From Onchocerca lupi (Eukaryota > Nematoda > Chromadorea > Rhabditida > Onchocercidae): 64,000 nucleotides of DNA. Position numbers and translations under genes: made by a program. The stretch's first letter is position 1; every line of letters begins with the position of its first letter. Where the stretch lies: positions 215,171 through 279,170 of the forward strand of contig JAOVVO010000023.1 in assembly GCA_028564675.1 (NCBI GenBank), read 5' to 3'. Positions 50,687-62,886 of the stretch are shown one piece after another. The notes under the pieces are model-generated. The model did no database searches. It was not told the origin of the DNA and saw nothing but the letters and a program-made list of their open reading frames with translations.

Positions 50687-52679
50687 AAGAACAAAAAACG
50701 AACAAAATGTTCACGATCAGATAAGCTGCTTCTAGCTGGTGTTAATTGTATATCACGATTAGAATTTATTGTTGAAATGTGTGATGTATCATAATTAAAA
50801 TTATTGAATGTTTGTTGCATAGGTGAAGTTATTCCGATGGAATTTGCTAGAAATGCAGCATTTGGTGCTACACTTTGACCACGTCGATCTATGCTGGACA
50901 ATTCATCCTCAAATGTGACACTTTTCGGTGATAATGGTGCTGACACTATAATAATTAATTATATAAAGTATTGAATTTTTTGAAGAATGATAATTTTTAT
51001 CTATAACAAATTGTAATATCAGAAGATTTCTGTAAAATCTTTTACTCTTCTTTTTTTTTTGTTTGATTTTAAATCATTTGATTCCAAATCATAATTTTTT
51101 CTCAGTTCAATTACCAAAAACAAATTTTGAATTTAACTATCTCCAATATATCGATTTCAAATGCAAATTAAATCTAGATCTGTTTAACGTAAATTTGACA
51201 TAAATTATAAATAGTTCATTCTTCGAAATATCCATTTTTATTTTCTCTAAGCAACAATAGTACTTAAATTTAGTTGAATTTTACGTTAAATATTTTAAAT
51301 TTCATATGTGATAAAATGATTTACTTTCACGTTTGTCCTTGTTAATAGAAATAACAAATCCATCCTGTCGCTTATCAATTACAGCATAATCATCATTATC
51401 ATCTAACAATGACTTTCCTTCATGCTCCGTACTAGTTCCTTCAACACCACCCAATGAACGTGAACTTGTTGGACGGAAGAATTTCTAGAATTTGTAAACA
51501 ATTATTCAAAATTTTTTTCTTGAAAATTTATAAATTCAAACATTAAATTTATTTTTTGAAATGTTATTCAACATTTCCATTGTCAGTAAAAATACTTTTC
51601 TTCAAAATATACACCTGAAAAAATCCACGCTTTTGCTCTATCCCCATATCGAGATCATCATCTCTGCAATATGTTATTATTTAGTAAAAAAAAATTTTTG
51701 TTATTAATTTCGAATAATTTTTCAATTTTTAGATAGCAGCATGTTTTTAGAAATGCTAATTATCGAAATTGCTCTTTATGAAAATAACAATTAAAACAAT
51801 CAATTCAGTATTCTTTATTTGAATAATTGATGGAATTGTTTAGATTTTCAATAATTAATTAATTTAGTTAAATTAATTAAATGAAAATAATTACTTGTCA
51901 TCCAATTTTTCCTGATTGAAAAGATACCGAAAACCACGTTTCATCGTATACTTATTCCTGCAACAATTTGGATCATCTCCTTCCGCATCTATAAATTCCA
52001 TTTCATCCTTTCCTAACTCTACTGATCCTATCTCAGGTGATACGGTTAGTACACAAGAATTAAAATTTTTTGCACTTCTTTTAATCGATAATTCCATTTC
52101 TTTGGTTGAAACTAATGCCACTGATGATTTTGATGTATTCTTGAATCGTTTTCTCAGCATCGATCGAGTTATTCGAGTAGTTTGATGAAATTTTTCACCA
52201 CTATATTTCACTAATCTTTGTAGTAATGATGTTGATGATGATGATGATGATGTTTGATTTCCAGTTTGTGATGAGTATCGACTTCTGGATAATTTTGGAA
52301 TTTTAAGCATTGGTCTAAAGACTTTCTTCGGAATGTGTAAATTTTCTGCTTTAATTGATTTCTGATTCATATTTTTCGGAATTTTATTCATCGGTCGAAA
52401 TACTTTTTTAGGTATGTGACAATTATCGGGAATATCATAGCAGCTATTATCATCGTCATCATCGGCAATGTCGTGTAATGCTTCGATTGCTTCTTTCTTC
52501 TTAATTTTGATATTCGATCGGAGGAGTGTTATCTTATTGAAATTATCAGATTCACAAGATTTCTTTTGTTTGTCATTTTGTCGAGATTGTTTGTTGGTGT
52601 TATCGCAGATACGACTACATTTTCGCTTGATGCATTTACAGTATATACAAGTGGCAGCAAAAAGCGATGTACCAAGCAT
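30999..52679 (-). CDS. Giant repeat-containing copine/vWA-domain protein (about 5,079 residues), 17 exons
   Basis: Exons, 5' to 3': 52679-51895, 51663-51615, 51484-51325, 50945-50715, 50515-50277, 49900-49755, 49549-49414, 49156-49010, 48720-36434, 36142-35903, 35475-35370, 34851-34720, 34397-34247, 34112-34033, 31902-31772, 31562-31463, 31118-30999. All junction phases agree and the sum is 5,080 codons with stop. N-terminus: short hydrophobic/Cys stretch (MLGTSLFAATCIYCKC), then basic and acidic low complexity. Middle: Glu/Ser/Thr/Gln-rich sequence, then about ten 120-residue repeats. C-terminus: copine/vWA domain with MIDAS-type GIDYTKSN. The C2 domains of classical copines are not seen. 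Nematode copine-domain proteins include CPNA-1, a muscle attachment protein; a similar structural role here is inference. The first ATG (52679) lies 42 bases after an acceptor at 52720. The least certain boundary is 50715/50515. Confidence 0.85.
31987..32035. repeat. Terminal-type hairpin of the Helitron remnant
   Basis: AGCTGGACCCAGCC (31987-32000) pairs with GGTTGGGTCCAGCT (32022-32035), 13 of 14 positions plus one G-T type mismatch. The loop contains its own TTGCC/GGCAA stem. GC-rich hairpins at the 3' end are a Helitron hallmark. Confidence 0.85.
33804..33821. repeat. Perfect 18-bp palindrome
   Basis: CTATCATAC followed by its exact reverse complement GTATGATAG, inside the transposon-derived block of the copine-gene intron. 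Confidence 0.9.
36434..48720 (-). CDS. 12.3-kb single exon of the giant gene
   Basis: One exon of 12,287 bases with no stop in frame, from the acceptor TTTTCAG|GAT at 48720 to the donor CG|GTAAGT at 36434. The open frame continues upstream to 48879, but those residues read through intron and should not be counted. The protein is rich in Glu, Ser, Thr and Gln with few Pro or Gly. Near its start are two copies of a YGM(Q/R)QxGxxxxGExxxR motif (about 48165-48233 and 47850-47925). A Thr-rich segment (46933-47241) differs sharply in composition and may be a retained or optional intron. From about 40300 to 36850 it consists of tandem 120-residue repeats with an (R/L/C)(F/Y)GG signature. No known domain was recognised. 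Confidence 0.9.
36850..40300 (-). repeat. Tandem array of about 120-residue protein repeats in the giant exon
   Basis: The signature (F/Y)GGxLxLNTxATxE recurs at a spacing near 360 bases. Clear copies: RFGGNYQLITKATKTE (about 40270), NYGGHLTLNTESTEET (39910), RFGGKLNFITCAAEES (39550), a degenerate EPCILATFAATEEQ (39190), CYGGHSILNTSAMKES (38827), LYGGHQKLETLATSEM (38470), LFGGSVLLSTHFAHD (38107), RFGGSLILNTLATKET (37735), RFGGRLELNTKHTGEE (37375), SGIIELRCNASKES (37010) and RYGEHIAMNLMATEET (36883). A second related sub-motif (such as NRGESISISCPASQEN) follows many copies about 43 residues later. Each period may therefore contain two related modules. The alternating hydrophobic pattern suggests beta strands. 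The family was not recognised. Confidence 0.85.
47161..47220. repeat. (AGT)n microsatellite inside the giant exon
   Basis: A run of AGT/GTA trinucleotides reads as a poly-threonine stretch on the minus strand. It sits in the compositionally odd 46933-47241 segment. Repeat-number variation would change protein length without shifting frame. Confidence 0.85.
48721..52679 (-). CDS. N-terminal small exons of the giant copine gene
   Basis: Eight exons upstream of the giant exon. The first (52679-51895) encodes a Cys-containing hydrophobic stretch, then Lys/Arg- and Asp-rich sequence with a duplicated HIPKKVFRPM motif and a Ser run. Next come DDDLDMGIEQKRGFFQ and KFFRPTSSRSLGGVEG, then a segment with SAPLSPKSVTFEDE, one with a CKFCHK two-cysteine motif (50515-50277), then GGMLKLSNAFTWDTA, QGPPIVRTTVEGKLKMEK and TTLGKRTLIMEEDKS. 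Reading phase is continuous through to the 48720 acceptor. The joins 51895/51663, 51615/51484 and 51325/50945 are strongly supported. The join 50715/50515 is the weakest, and a separate start at 50525 (MPPEYTCKFC) is an alternative. Confidence 0.75.
50656..50684. repeat. Poly-A tract (29 A)
   Basis: Homopolymer just downstream (minus sense) of the exon ending at 50715, in the short intron to 50515; it can mislead gene predictors into poly-Phe extensions. Confidence 0.95.
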
Positions 52680-52727
52680 GATAGAACGTTTCAGGTTGAA
52701 ATTTCCAGATATTAAATGCTGCAGCAC

Positions 52728-55700
52728 AAATTATTCGGTTAATTCAAACAAACAAGCAAAAAAACGACAAAACATTGAATTAATGATTAGTTGCCATTTA
52801 TAATAGTTCATGAAATCAAAAAAAAAAAAAAAAAAAAAACAATTATTCTCCTAGTTTTTACTTTTAATAATTGAAAAAATTCAATAAAATAAATTGCTTT
52901 TTCTAGGGAATTTTTTTTTAGGATTTTATAAAATTTTGATGATAACTAATTATTACATGAAGTAAAATAAGATATATAGTATGATATTTATGCTTGGTGA
53001 ATTAATTGAAAAATAATCATGAAAGTATTTTTCAATGATAAAATTTGAAATTTGCAAAGAAAAAATTATTTTCTATGCTTTATTCATGTTCGAAAATAGT
53101 AATAATAATCTTCTTGAGATTTAAAAGAGGAAAGAATCAGACAAGAATGAAAGAAAAGCATTATGCAAATGATATTAAAAAATAATTATAATAATTTCAA
53201 GATTTGTAACAAATAAGACTTTCAGATTTCATGCCTCACTGCTTCTTAGATTCTTTCTGAATCCTGGATCGAAGATCCAAGCAGTAAATTTCAAAGTCCG
53301 GTTCGAAATATGTGATAAGCCGTGGAATATGATAAGGTTATCGATAAAATTGACGATATATCCACAATATATTGACTGATAGGTCAAACTTTAGGTAAGT
53401 ATTGGGAGAAGACTACAAGAACTAATTCATTCAACAGAGAGAAAGAATTTTCAAGTTGGAGAGAATTCTTCGATTATTTTTATGCTAAATGATGAGAAAG
53501 AAGAAATTGGATGAGAAACCACTTGACCGGTTTTCATTTTTTTTCCTCTTTTAACAATTTTATTCAGACAGGGAAATTTGTATATAAATATATATATATG
53601 CATGAATGTATATATATACTCAATTAATTTAAATGAAAAATGAAGAATTTAATTCCCATTCATTTCAAATACGGTGATAGGGAAAAAAAACAATTTTATT
53701 TTTTTCAGTAAGGAAATGATAAAAATTAAATACATTTCACAAATTGATCCTCGCTTATTCGCTCAATATTTTCAGTGATCAGGATTTCCAATAATTGATT
53801 ACAAATATAAATATTAAAAGTAAAGGATAAATTGTATCTTTTAATCAGATATAATCAAAGTTTTTATTTTTGATTCAAAAGTTAATAAATTTTATATATG
53901 AAGTTTTCTTTAAAATTCATGAGAAAAATTCATGGCTGCTATGTAATGATTTCTTGATATTTACTATTTTAAAAAATTTAAAATTTTGCACGAGAAAAAT
54001 TTGAAATTTCAAAGTTATGAAATATTGCAAATAGTAAAATAATTTAATTGCAATAATGGTTTGATTGATATTTGACAAAAGTTAGCAATTAGATTAAAAT
54101 TTCAAATTAACAAATTTTTTTCAACCAAAAATTGAGAGAATATAAATTTTTCAGAAGTGATTTTTAAAAAATTAACATTTTAAAATTTGAATTCAAAATT
54201 CTGTTAAAATCATGATATATTAATAAGAAAATGAAAAAATGAAAAGTAGTGAATGGTAACTATGAGCGAAGTTCATATTCTGAACGAATGGTGTAATTCT
54301 TTTGTTAGGAAAGAGGAAATACAATATTTGTGTATTCTCTTTTGTAATAATGAAAAAAGTAAATTAACATATGTTTACTTTTGTGATTCATTCTCATAGA
54401 TTCTGCTATTAGTATTATGCTTCAAGTAATCATGTCTTATTTTTTACGCTTTGTCTATCAAACCGAAGTTGGCGTATAATTTGAATTATTTCTGAGAAAG
54501 AAAGAATTGATAACATATGCTGTAATATAGCATTGTTAAAATCATTTTCGAATATACCGAAAGAGTTGAGAATAAAGCGTTTAATTAATCGCTATATTTA
54601 GCAGATGTATAAAAATGATATAAAAGTAGAATAGAAAAACTTAGAATTTGAAAATTCGATTTTATTATAAACTGCAAAAAAAAAAAAAAAAGAAAAATGC
54701 AATCAGTTTTGCAATTTCGATTTGAATAAGATGTTTAATTCAAATTACATATTTGAAAATGACGAAAAAAAAAACTTACCGAAAGAAGTTCTTGAAATAA
54801 TATTTCCATGAAGGATGTATTGCTAAGAAATTCCATGTTTATTTCCAAATATTTGACAAATACTTCATATATTTTTTAGCAATAATTTCAACTGTAGTAC
54901 CAAAAATGATAAAAAAATAAGTAAATATAAATAGAAATACTTAAAGTGCTAAATTGATCATTTAAATAAGTTTGCGGATAAAGCATATAATGATAAATAA
55001 GAAAATTTAATTAATAATTATCGGCCTTATTCAAATTGAAAATTAATTCAAATTTTGATCTCATCCACTATCAGAATTAAAAAATACGGCCAGAGAAAAT
55101 CCAAACTTTGACGATAATCAAAAATGTTATATGCCTTGAATAAATATTGTTTCGCCATAGTATCGAAATGAATATAATATCGAAAATGCTCAGTAGTTCT
55201 AGATTATATCATATTTCAGAATGGTTTTCAGTAGTATTTATGATTAACTATTACTGATTTCAGGATGAAAATTTTCTTTTCCATCCTTTTTTTTGACTTC
55301 TTTAGAATTAAACCATATCTATAACAAATTTTAGTTGATAAATGATGGTGATAATTTGAAGACGTTATACTTTTAAATTAAAACAATGACAGCTTTTTAA
55401 AACAAAGTTTCCTATCATTAAAAAAACCTTACAACGAAAATGTGTATAATGTTTAAAGTTAAAGTTACTGTCAATATCTAAATGCTCTTTAACTCAGAAA
55501 TTTCAAATCAATATTGCTATGAACATTATGGCAAGAATCCTAATATTGATATGACAAAAATATTAAAGTTATAGTTGTATTCGGGATTTAATTGGTTTTA
55601 TTACGATGAATCTAAAACGAAATGAGTAACAATAGGCAAAATGTACAATGACGGATATGCCGCCTATAAAAACAAATTCAATTTTTTTTTTTTCATTAAG

Positions 55701-58700
55701 TGGAAATGAGTTGAAAAAAATGACCATAAACAAATAAAACAAAAAGAATTCTCGACTTTAAAATCGACAAAATCTAATTCTAATAATTTCTTCCTTCCTA
55801 TTTAATTTCAGATGTTATAAGAAAACGCATTTTTGCAAATATTTTCAAATGATCAAAGTAATGTATTGTAAAAAATTTTTTCCCATGTATATCAATGAAT
55901 GTTACGATGGTATATCTATTCTCATCTTTGTCTCCGATTCTCCCAGCTTTTCCTTTCAATAGTTACTATAAGGGGAACTAATTCACATATTGATTTTAGT
56001 TCTCATCCTTGTTGAGATTTCCCGAGATTTCCCAGCCCTAAGTTTAATAGTAAGAAATGGTACATTCATGTGAATTTCTGGTCTTACGATCACGTCCATA
56101 TGTCATGTCTAGAATACTGTAAATGTCTCCACTATAAAAAAAGTATGTTATCAGCCATAAACATCCTTTAGATATCAGTGCAATGTTTCAACTCGACTGG
56201 ATCCTTCAAATCTCCGTCCATAACCTTTCTACCATAAAACCTATTTAATCGTTCATAAATTATTTTTAGTTTTTTTTTCTTTTTTCTTATTAGTTTTTTC
56301 AAATCAAAATAATTCCAAAATAAATTCCCCCATCTACAAGACAAATATTTAAGCTATTTAAGCTATCGACTGTACTTTCCATATTCATCTATAAACTTTA
56401 TTTTAACGTAGTTGCCATAACAAACCACGTCATAACAGCGCATTTATCAGACAACAATTCGTCTACACAAGCAATCAATCTTCAATTTCTTGAAAGGAAA
56501 AAAGAAATTTTCATGACAGATATCGTGTCAATTAATCTTTAATCTCATTTTTTCAAAGCAGAAAGTAAAATCATCCCGGTATTGATTTCAAAATTTCCAT
56601 ATGAACAGAAATTATTTCAATTTATTCCTTTTTTTTTCGTTTAGATCCAAAACTAATAATACTACCCTAATTTAACAATGTCCTTTCAAAATTATTGGAA
56701 AAATATCACTGAAATTAAATCTAGGAAGGATGAAACAAATATGCATTTTAATATTCGATATAAAAAAGAAAATAATATCATATTAAATTGGAAACTGAAT
56801 ATAGGAAGGAAACCATAAGAATATTAGAAAAAAGTTGAATATAGCATGATGTGATATTATGATAAATTATAAATTTGGAAAAAAAAAAGCCATTCAAAGA
56901 TCTCATTAAAAATCGATCGATAAAATATGAAATCAATCAATAATATGAGAATTTCTCAACAATACACATCTGTACCATTCATCTTTCGAGAGAATTACAT
57001 AAATATATTTTAGTAAAGTTATCCGTTAAATGAACAACCATCGGAGGCACTTCTGTTTCTCTCCTGTTAGTACTGTAATATTATATGTTTGTCTTTACAT
57101 TCATCCAATATGCTGTCAATTATATCATATTTCTATCATTTATCTTAATCAGAGGATTTCTAGCCACTTCTGATCTTGAAATCTTGAATCAATCATAGTT
57201 ATGACTATTTTAACTAAGAAGAGCATTCAAAATTATGCCACTTTTTAGTGCAGTAATCGAAGATTGTTCTTCTTAATCATCATATACTGCTAGTTATGGC
57301 CCAAAAGTTCGAATAAGTTTATTCTTTTGTGTTTTGAAATTTTCAATTTTTAAATCAGTTCAAAATAAAAAAATAAGAAACATAGAAGAGGAAGATAAAA
57401 AGATGTTAAATTCACAATATTATTGGAAAAAATTTAATTATCAACTAATTCAATATAATGTAATTGATATTATTATATTATAAAATGTCAAAAAAAGTCT
57501 AGTCAAATTTAAAAAACGATTTTATTATAAAATATTGCTAGGCAATATTTGAATAAATGTTATATTATAAAAAAAGAGAAAATTAGAAAAGCATTGTAAA
57601 AACTGAGATAATATAATAAGCTAATTAGTTATAGATGACTTTTAATTAAATTCAACATTTAAATAATAATTGTTTTTTAACTAGCTGAAGCCGGTCCGAA
57701 AGTTCTTAAATACGAACCTTATCTATATTAAAGCAAGCGCCTATCCAAAATCAAAGATATATCAAAATTTTAAATCTATCGATGAAGAATTTGAAATGTT
57801 ATTTGGCAAGCAACAATGAACATTTCCATTTTTATTTAAATAGATATAAACTGTACATCGAACAGATTGTTTTTTTTTTTTTTTTTTTTGCTTTCGGATA
57901 GAATATGATCTCTAAAGTATAAATATTCGATAAACTCATTTTCAATATTGTTTAGAAATCTTGAAATAAAGCAATGGAAAATAAGAAAAAAGAACTGCTT
58001 GATTTCATTTTTTTTTCAGTAAAAATAGTTTAAAACTTCATTTTAAATTTAAGTTGCCATATGGATTTCTGCAGAAAATATTTTATTAGACGTATGAGAA
58101 GTTGTAGAATGATAAATTTTAGTAGCACACCACAAGTTATAACTTCATGGAAACAGCTGTTCGTATATTATTTGCCATTAGTTCTTTCTTTTTTCCTTTT
58201 TTTTATTTTATTTAATAAGAATTGAATAATGGAACGTTTACAGATATACTTTTTAGATAAATTCATCCTCAAGGAAGGTATTAATTAATTCAATGATTGA
58301 TTGGAATTAAATTAAGAATTTTCTAGCAATTCATGAGTGCTATTGCAAATAAATAAATTAACTATTGAATGAGTATGCTGGAACTTCTAAATTTCAGTTT
58401 TTCAGGAATTGTTCATTTGATAAAGTTTGCTAAAGTTAAGCCAATTGGTGTCATAATAGAGGAAATTTATGAAGATATACTTAATTATTCCAAAAATTTT
58501 ATATCAAAAATAGAAATTGGGAAATTTAATTTTCGTTTAAAATGAATTTAGAAAGTAAAGTGCAGATTTGACCGAAACATTTTATTATGGCATAAATGTT
58601 AACAACGATAAGATACTTCTGGAGTAAAAAATTGCAGAAATTTTAAGCAAGTCAAGAAGATTTTACCGTACATTAATCAGTTTTTTTATATGGAAATTAA

Positions 58701-60846
58701 ACAGTTTGAAATTTAATTGAAATTATGTTTTGCAATATTTATTGATAATCTAAATTTTTATGTCAATGAATTTAAAAAATATTTAGCTGGAAAAATCTCA
58801 TGGAATAAAATTATTCCAACAACATTAATGCTAAAGTAAATTTTGAAATTCAAAAAAAAATCTTTGGAATTCACAAAAATCTAAAAATGTTGACATTAAA
58901 AATGTTAGGATTTCGGAATTTTTATCAATAGTTTTAAAGAAATCAAAATGACAGCGATTAGTAAATTATTTCTTGCAGCAAACAATCATATAATTAAAGT
59001 GAATTTATTGAGTGAACAAAATGTTATTTTAAACCACTTCACAGTTATGTTATTTTGATAAATCAAATGCAATCTTGAACTTTCAAATATTTTTATGCTT
59101 AGATTAGTACCACTTGAGATAAGATATTTTTATCTGTTGTTGATTTACATCGTACTTTTTAAGTTTTAAGTAAACAAAAGAATTATTTTAACTTTTTTTT
59201 ATAAATTTCAAATCTTAAGAAAAAGCTTTTTATCATTTTTTCCTTGAGAAAAAATTTGAAAATTAACAAGTTATTGAAATTAAATTGCTTTAAAAATTTT
59301 ATTGAAAAACTAACTTGAGCGAAAAAAAGAAGAATTCTAAAATTTAGCGAAATTTATCCGTCAACCAATTGTTGAATAAGTGTGCTGAAAATAAATATAT
59401 TATTATCAACTATCAATGAATGCATCTGTGAAAAAGATCAAAAATTTGAAGAAACCTCCAGAAAAATCAACTTTAATAAAAAATTACCAGAATATTCCAA
59501 ATTCCTTCTTGATATCATTCTTCTATGAAATATAATATAATAATCCTTGCTTACAAATTTTTCAGTATATGCGATAATATTATCATTGTAATCAAAATCA
59601 TAATATCATAACCTAATTTTATTAATGAAGATGCACTCATCATTTTAATCAAATCAGAATTTTTCTGGGATGGTGAATTTTTAATACAACTGGAATATTT
59701 TTCAGTTGTTTGGAAGAAATTGGAAACCAAATTCCAAAATAACGAAGATGTGAAAAGAAGAAACAGGAAAAGAGAAAATTCGATGAAAAGGAAAGATGAA
59801 ATTGAATTTAATTTTGAAATTCAGATACTTTTTTCCTTTGTTCACATATTTATGAATTATCAATATTTTTAATAAGATGAAAAAGTAAATTATGTATGCA
59901 TAAAAAAAAAAAGTTTTTCATTCTTCTTTTTTCTTTTAGATATTTCTAAAATTTTATTTCTTTTCTATAAATATAACGTGCTGACTATTAGAATTTATTG
60001 TTTCTGATAGAAAAATCAAAGAGAATTCAATCTCGCAGTCGGAAATGATTTCAATTTTAAATTAAACATGAAAAATTATTATTGTAAGTTTCCTGTAAAA
60101 TGAAGTAAAATTATAATGGCTACCTTTTATTTTCATTCCTCATTAGTTTCTTAATTAATTAGCTCAATGACTAGATTGAAATTTTTTCGTTTATCCCTAC
60201 TTCATAAAAATGCATAAATTATAATAGCATTTGTTTTGTTAAGTAAATTAATAATTTCTTTTGATTAATAAAGAGATATTTGTTATAATAATTTAAATTT
60301 ATGATTCAAAATTGCATTATTTTTGCTTCATTGCAAAAAGAAATTAAAAACAATGCATCTGTAATATAATATAATATTATAGTATCAAGGTAATATTGTT
60401 TTATTTTCTTTTTTTTAATGAAAAAATGATATTTTGCAATTTTTTAATATTGAATTCTTTTTCCTTTTACATACGTAAAATGTACGTTTGACGATCAAAT
60501 TTACGAAGTTTATTATGGTTTGAATATTTATGGTTAGGAATTCTAAAGTTAAAATATTAACAAAATTCTTGAAGTCAAAATTAATTTATAATAAAAAATA
60601 AAATATGCTATCAAGCACTTCCATTTTAAATTACTCATATTCAAATCCTATTGTTTAACTTCGGGAACACATAGTTACAGATAACATTTGAATAATAACA
60701 GGAACTGACTTTGCGGATGAAATTGTCTACACTATTCGTTAAATTATCATCTTACCTGTGATAACATTTGAGTTTCAGGTTTAATTAATACATTTTCCAA
60801 TCGATATATTCTTATGGAACGCAGAAATTGATAGATGACGACTTAC
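52728..60846. other. 8.1-kb stretch without a supportable gene, presumed first intron of the giant gene
   Basis: No exon, RNA gene or clear transposon protein was found. A good acceptor (GCTGCAG at 52721-52727 on the minus strand) opens the first coding exon, and the next good upstream minus-strand donor in a GC-richer block is at 60846, so this may be one long intron. Slightly GC-richer patches lie at 53230-53340 and 55960-56260, and a possible transposon scrap at 57680-57770. Confidence 0.4.
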
Positions 60847-61130
60847 CGATAACTTTCTACAAAATGTCAGCCTTTTTGGGACTATTCTTCACGAATGATC
60901 AGCAATAAGTGTCAATCCAATTTTCTGATCCTCCTTGCTCGACGGTGGATTAGTCGACGCTTCGGAATTCTTCACCACCTCACCAAGAAGCAGTTGGCGC
61001 AGAACGGAAAGTAACAGAAGAACAGAAGAATGATGAAGAAAATGGAGGAAGGAAAGGATGTAAAGCTGAAAGATGCATGTTATTACTGCAAACTGCAGCT
61101 GCAACTGCAACTGCAACTATAGCTAATATT
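60847..61130 (-). other. Candidate non-coding first exon / promoter-proximal block of the giant gene
   Basis: A block of clearly higher GC content than its surroundings ends, on the minus strand, in the donor ATCG|GTAAGT at 60847/60846. It starts near a GCAACT-type hexamer repeat at about 61093-61118. The 75-codon open frame inside it begins with TTG, not ATG, and stops before the donor, so I read the block as 5' UTR. It could equally be the first exon of another minus-strand transcript. Assignment to the copine gene rests only on strand, position and the matching downstream acceptor. Confidence 0.35.
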
Positions 61131-61550
61131 GTTGTTGCTATTTAACATTTGCTATACCACAAGAAAGATGTTTAAACTTTTTAGATATCACAGCATTCTT
61201 AAAATATCATTCCTCCCCTGTACACTCTTTATCACTCGATATTTTCGTTTCTTCCGATCTCATCATTTCGAATTTTATCTTTCATCCTTTTTATCTTTCT
61301 CTACATTGCTTAATTAAGTTTTATCATCGGTTTAGCGGAAAATAACAGCAATTCAACCATTATTAATCTTGATAATATATCAAGTTTTCTGATATTTCTC
61401 TCTCTCCTTCACTTTCGCTTTTCTATTTCTTTTTCTTTTAATAGGGAAAAATGCTATAATCTACTTTATTACAATCGATCAAATTCAAATCTATTTAATC
61501 ATTATCTCACAATCTGACATTTAAATATTTTATTCAGAGGGTGCAACACG

Positions 61551-61670
61551 CATATGCACACGCACGCACACTCATACACAAGGCCTCAACACTATTGTGG
61601 AAGCAGATAAAGCGGTTAATCATCCAATAGAATTTATACATATACACACATGCACGTGCACACATATATG
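61551..61670. repeat. Alternating purine-pyrimidine CA/CACG tracts
   Basis: CATATGCACACGCACGCACA at 61551-61570 and a second tract with TACACACATGCACGTGCACA around 61641-61660, separated by about 65 bases of ordinary sequence. Confidence 0.8.
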
Positions 61671-62886
61671 CAAAATACCAATTTAAAGCGGAATAACTGA
61701 AATTAATAATTGAAGCTGTCGAAGTGTATTGCATAAAGATCGAATTTTGATTTCTCGTTGCAAAATTTTATTCTCAAAAAAATAGGTATGTAGAGTTTAT
61801 TATTGTTAATAAGATATCAATATCAAAAAGATGTTACTAATATTACTACTAATTGAATAAAAAAATGATTTAAGTACATTTAATACATTGATATATTATT
61901 TAATAATATGTTTTATATGTAAGATTAAAAATCAATGCTATAGAATACTTAATTCATAAAATTTCTTTCAATTTAAATTTATAAATTACAGCAACTGATC
62001 AATGGTTTTTGATCACTTTCAGTTTTTTATTTTCATTCTTAATTTTTTGCTCATTTTTTTCTTCTGATCATTTCCAAGTAGGAATATTCACCATCTAAAT
62101 CAAAGGCGCTGAATCATACGATTTCAAAAAGTATCATCGATAAGAAAACAATGCTTGACCAATTTGCCTCACCGAAAAAAAAGAGCAACAAAGAAACAAT
62201 TTACAAAGCAAGTAATTGTTAAAATGTTTATCAAACATAATCTAATAAATAATAAAATTCCACAAATCCAAATCAGTGTTATTAACAATTTAATAAAAAT
62301 AATATGAGATCATTATCTTTTTAATTATCGAATCGATTTTAACTTCCTTTTCATTAAATTAGCATTCGAATCATGAAAAAAAAGGAATAGTTGAAATCAT
62401 ATTTGAATAATGAAGTTGTATCACTGATATCAATATGGAAAAATTCGATTTACAGATGATGAAGATACTAAGAACTTTGCTTATAATCGTTGACAACTTC
62501 GCTTTGTTCGGTGTATTGTGGCACTGAAATTTACACCTTCGAAATTCGGTACAAAGTTACTATCCAGATAAAGCAATATTGAGATGAAATTATTTCTAAA
62601 AATGTAATGAATGAATATTCAAAAATTTATCGAAAAAGGGTATTTTTCAAATTCTGAGTATGTACTAAATTTTGGACTGCAATTTTAAAATCTGAATAAT
62701 TGGTCTGGAAGCTTTCGGAATTCGAATTTCAATTCTGAAAATCCAAATTCCTTTTATTCAAAAAATATTATTGTTTTGAATGACGAATTTTAGAAAACAA
62801 ATTAATCAATACAAGTATTCTTTCTTGCAAGTTCCAATAAAAAATTCCCACCACTACTATATCCAACTAATATTATATTTTTTTAA

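Noticed and set aside
53230..53300. Possible structured RNA (ACTGCTT/AAGCAGT outer stem, GGATC/GATCC inner stem)
   Set aside because: The stems are short, the loop is long, and there is no tRNA or snRNA signature.
60889..61116. 75-codon minus-strand frame (MQLQLQ...) as a secreted peptide gene
   Set aside because: It has no ATG (it starts TTG in a GTTGCA repeat) and ends just before a splice donor, so it is more likely untranslated first exon.
61184..61200. TATCACAGC word matching the miR-2 family seed
   Set aside because: No complementary arm nearby to form a precursor hairpin.
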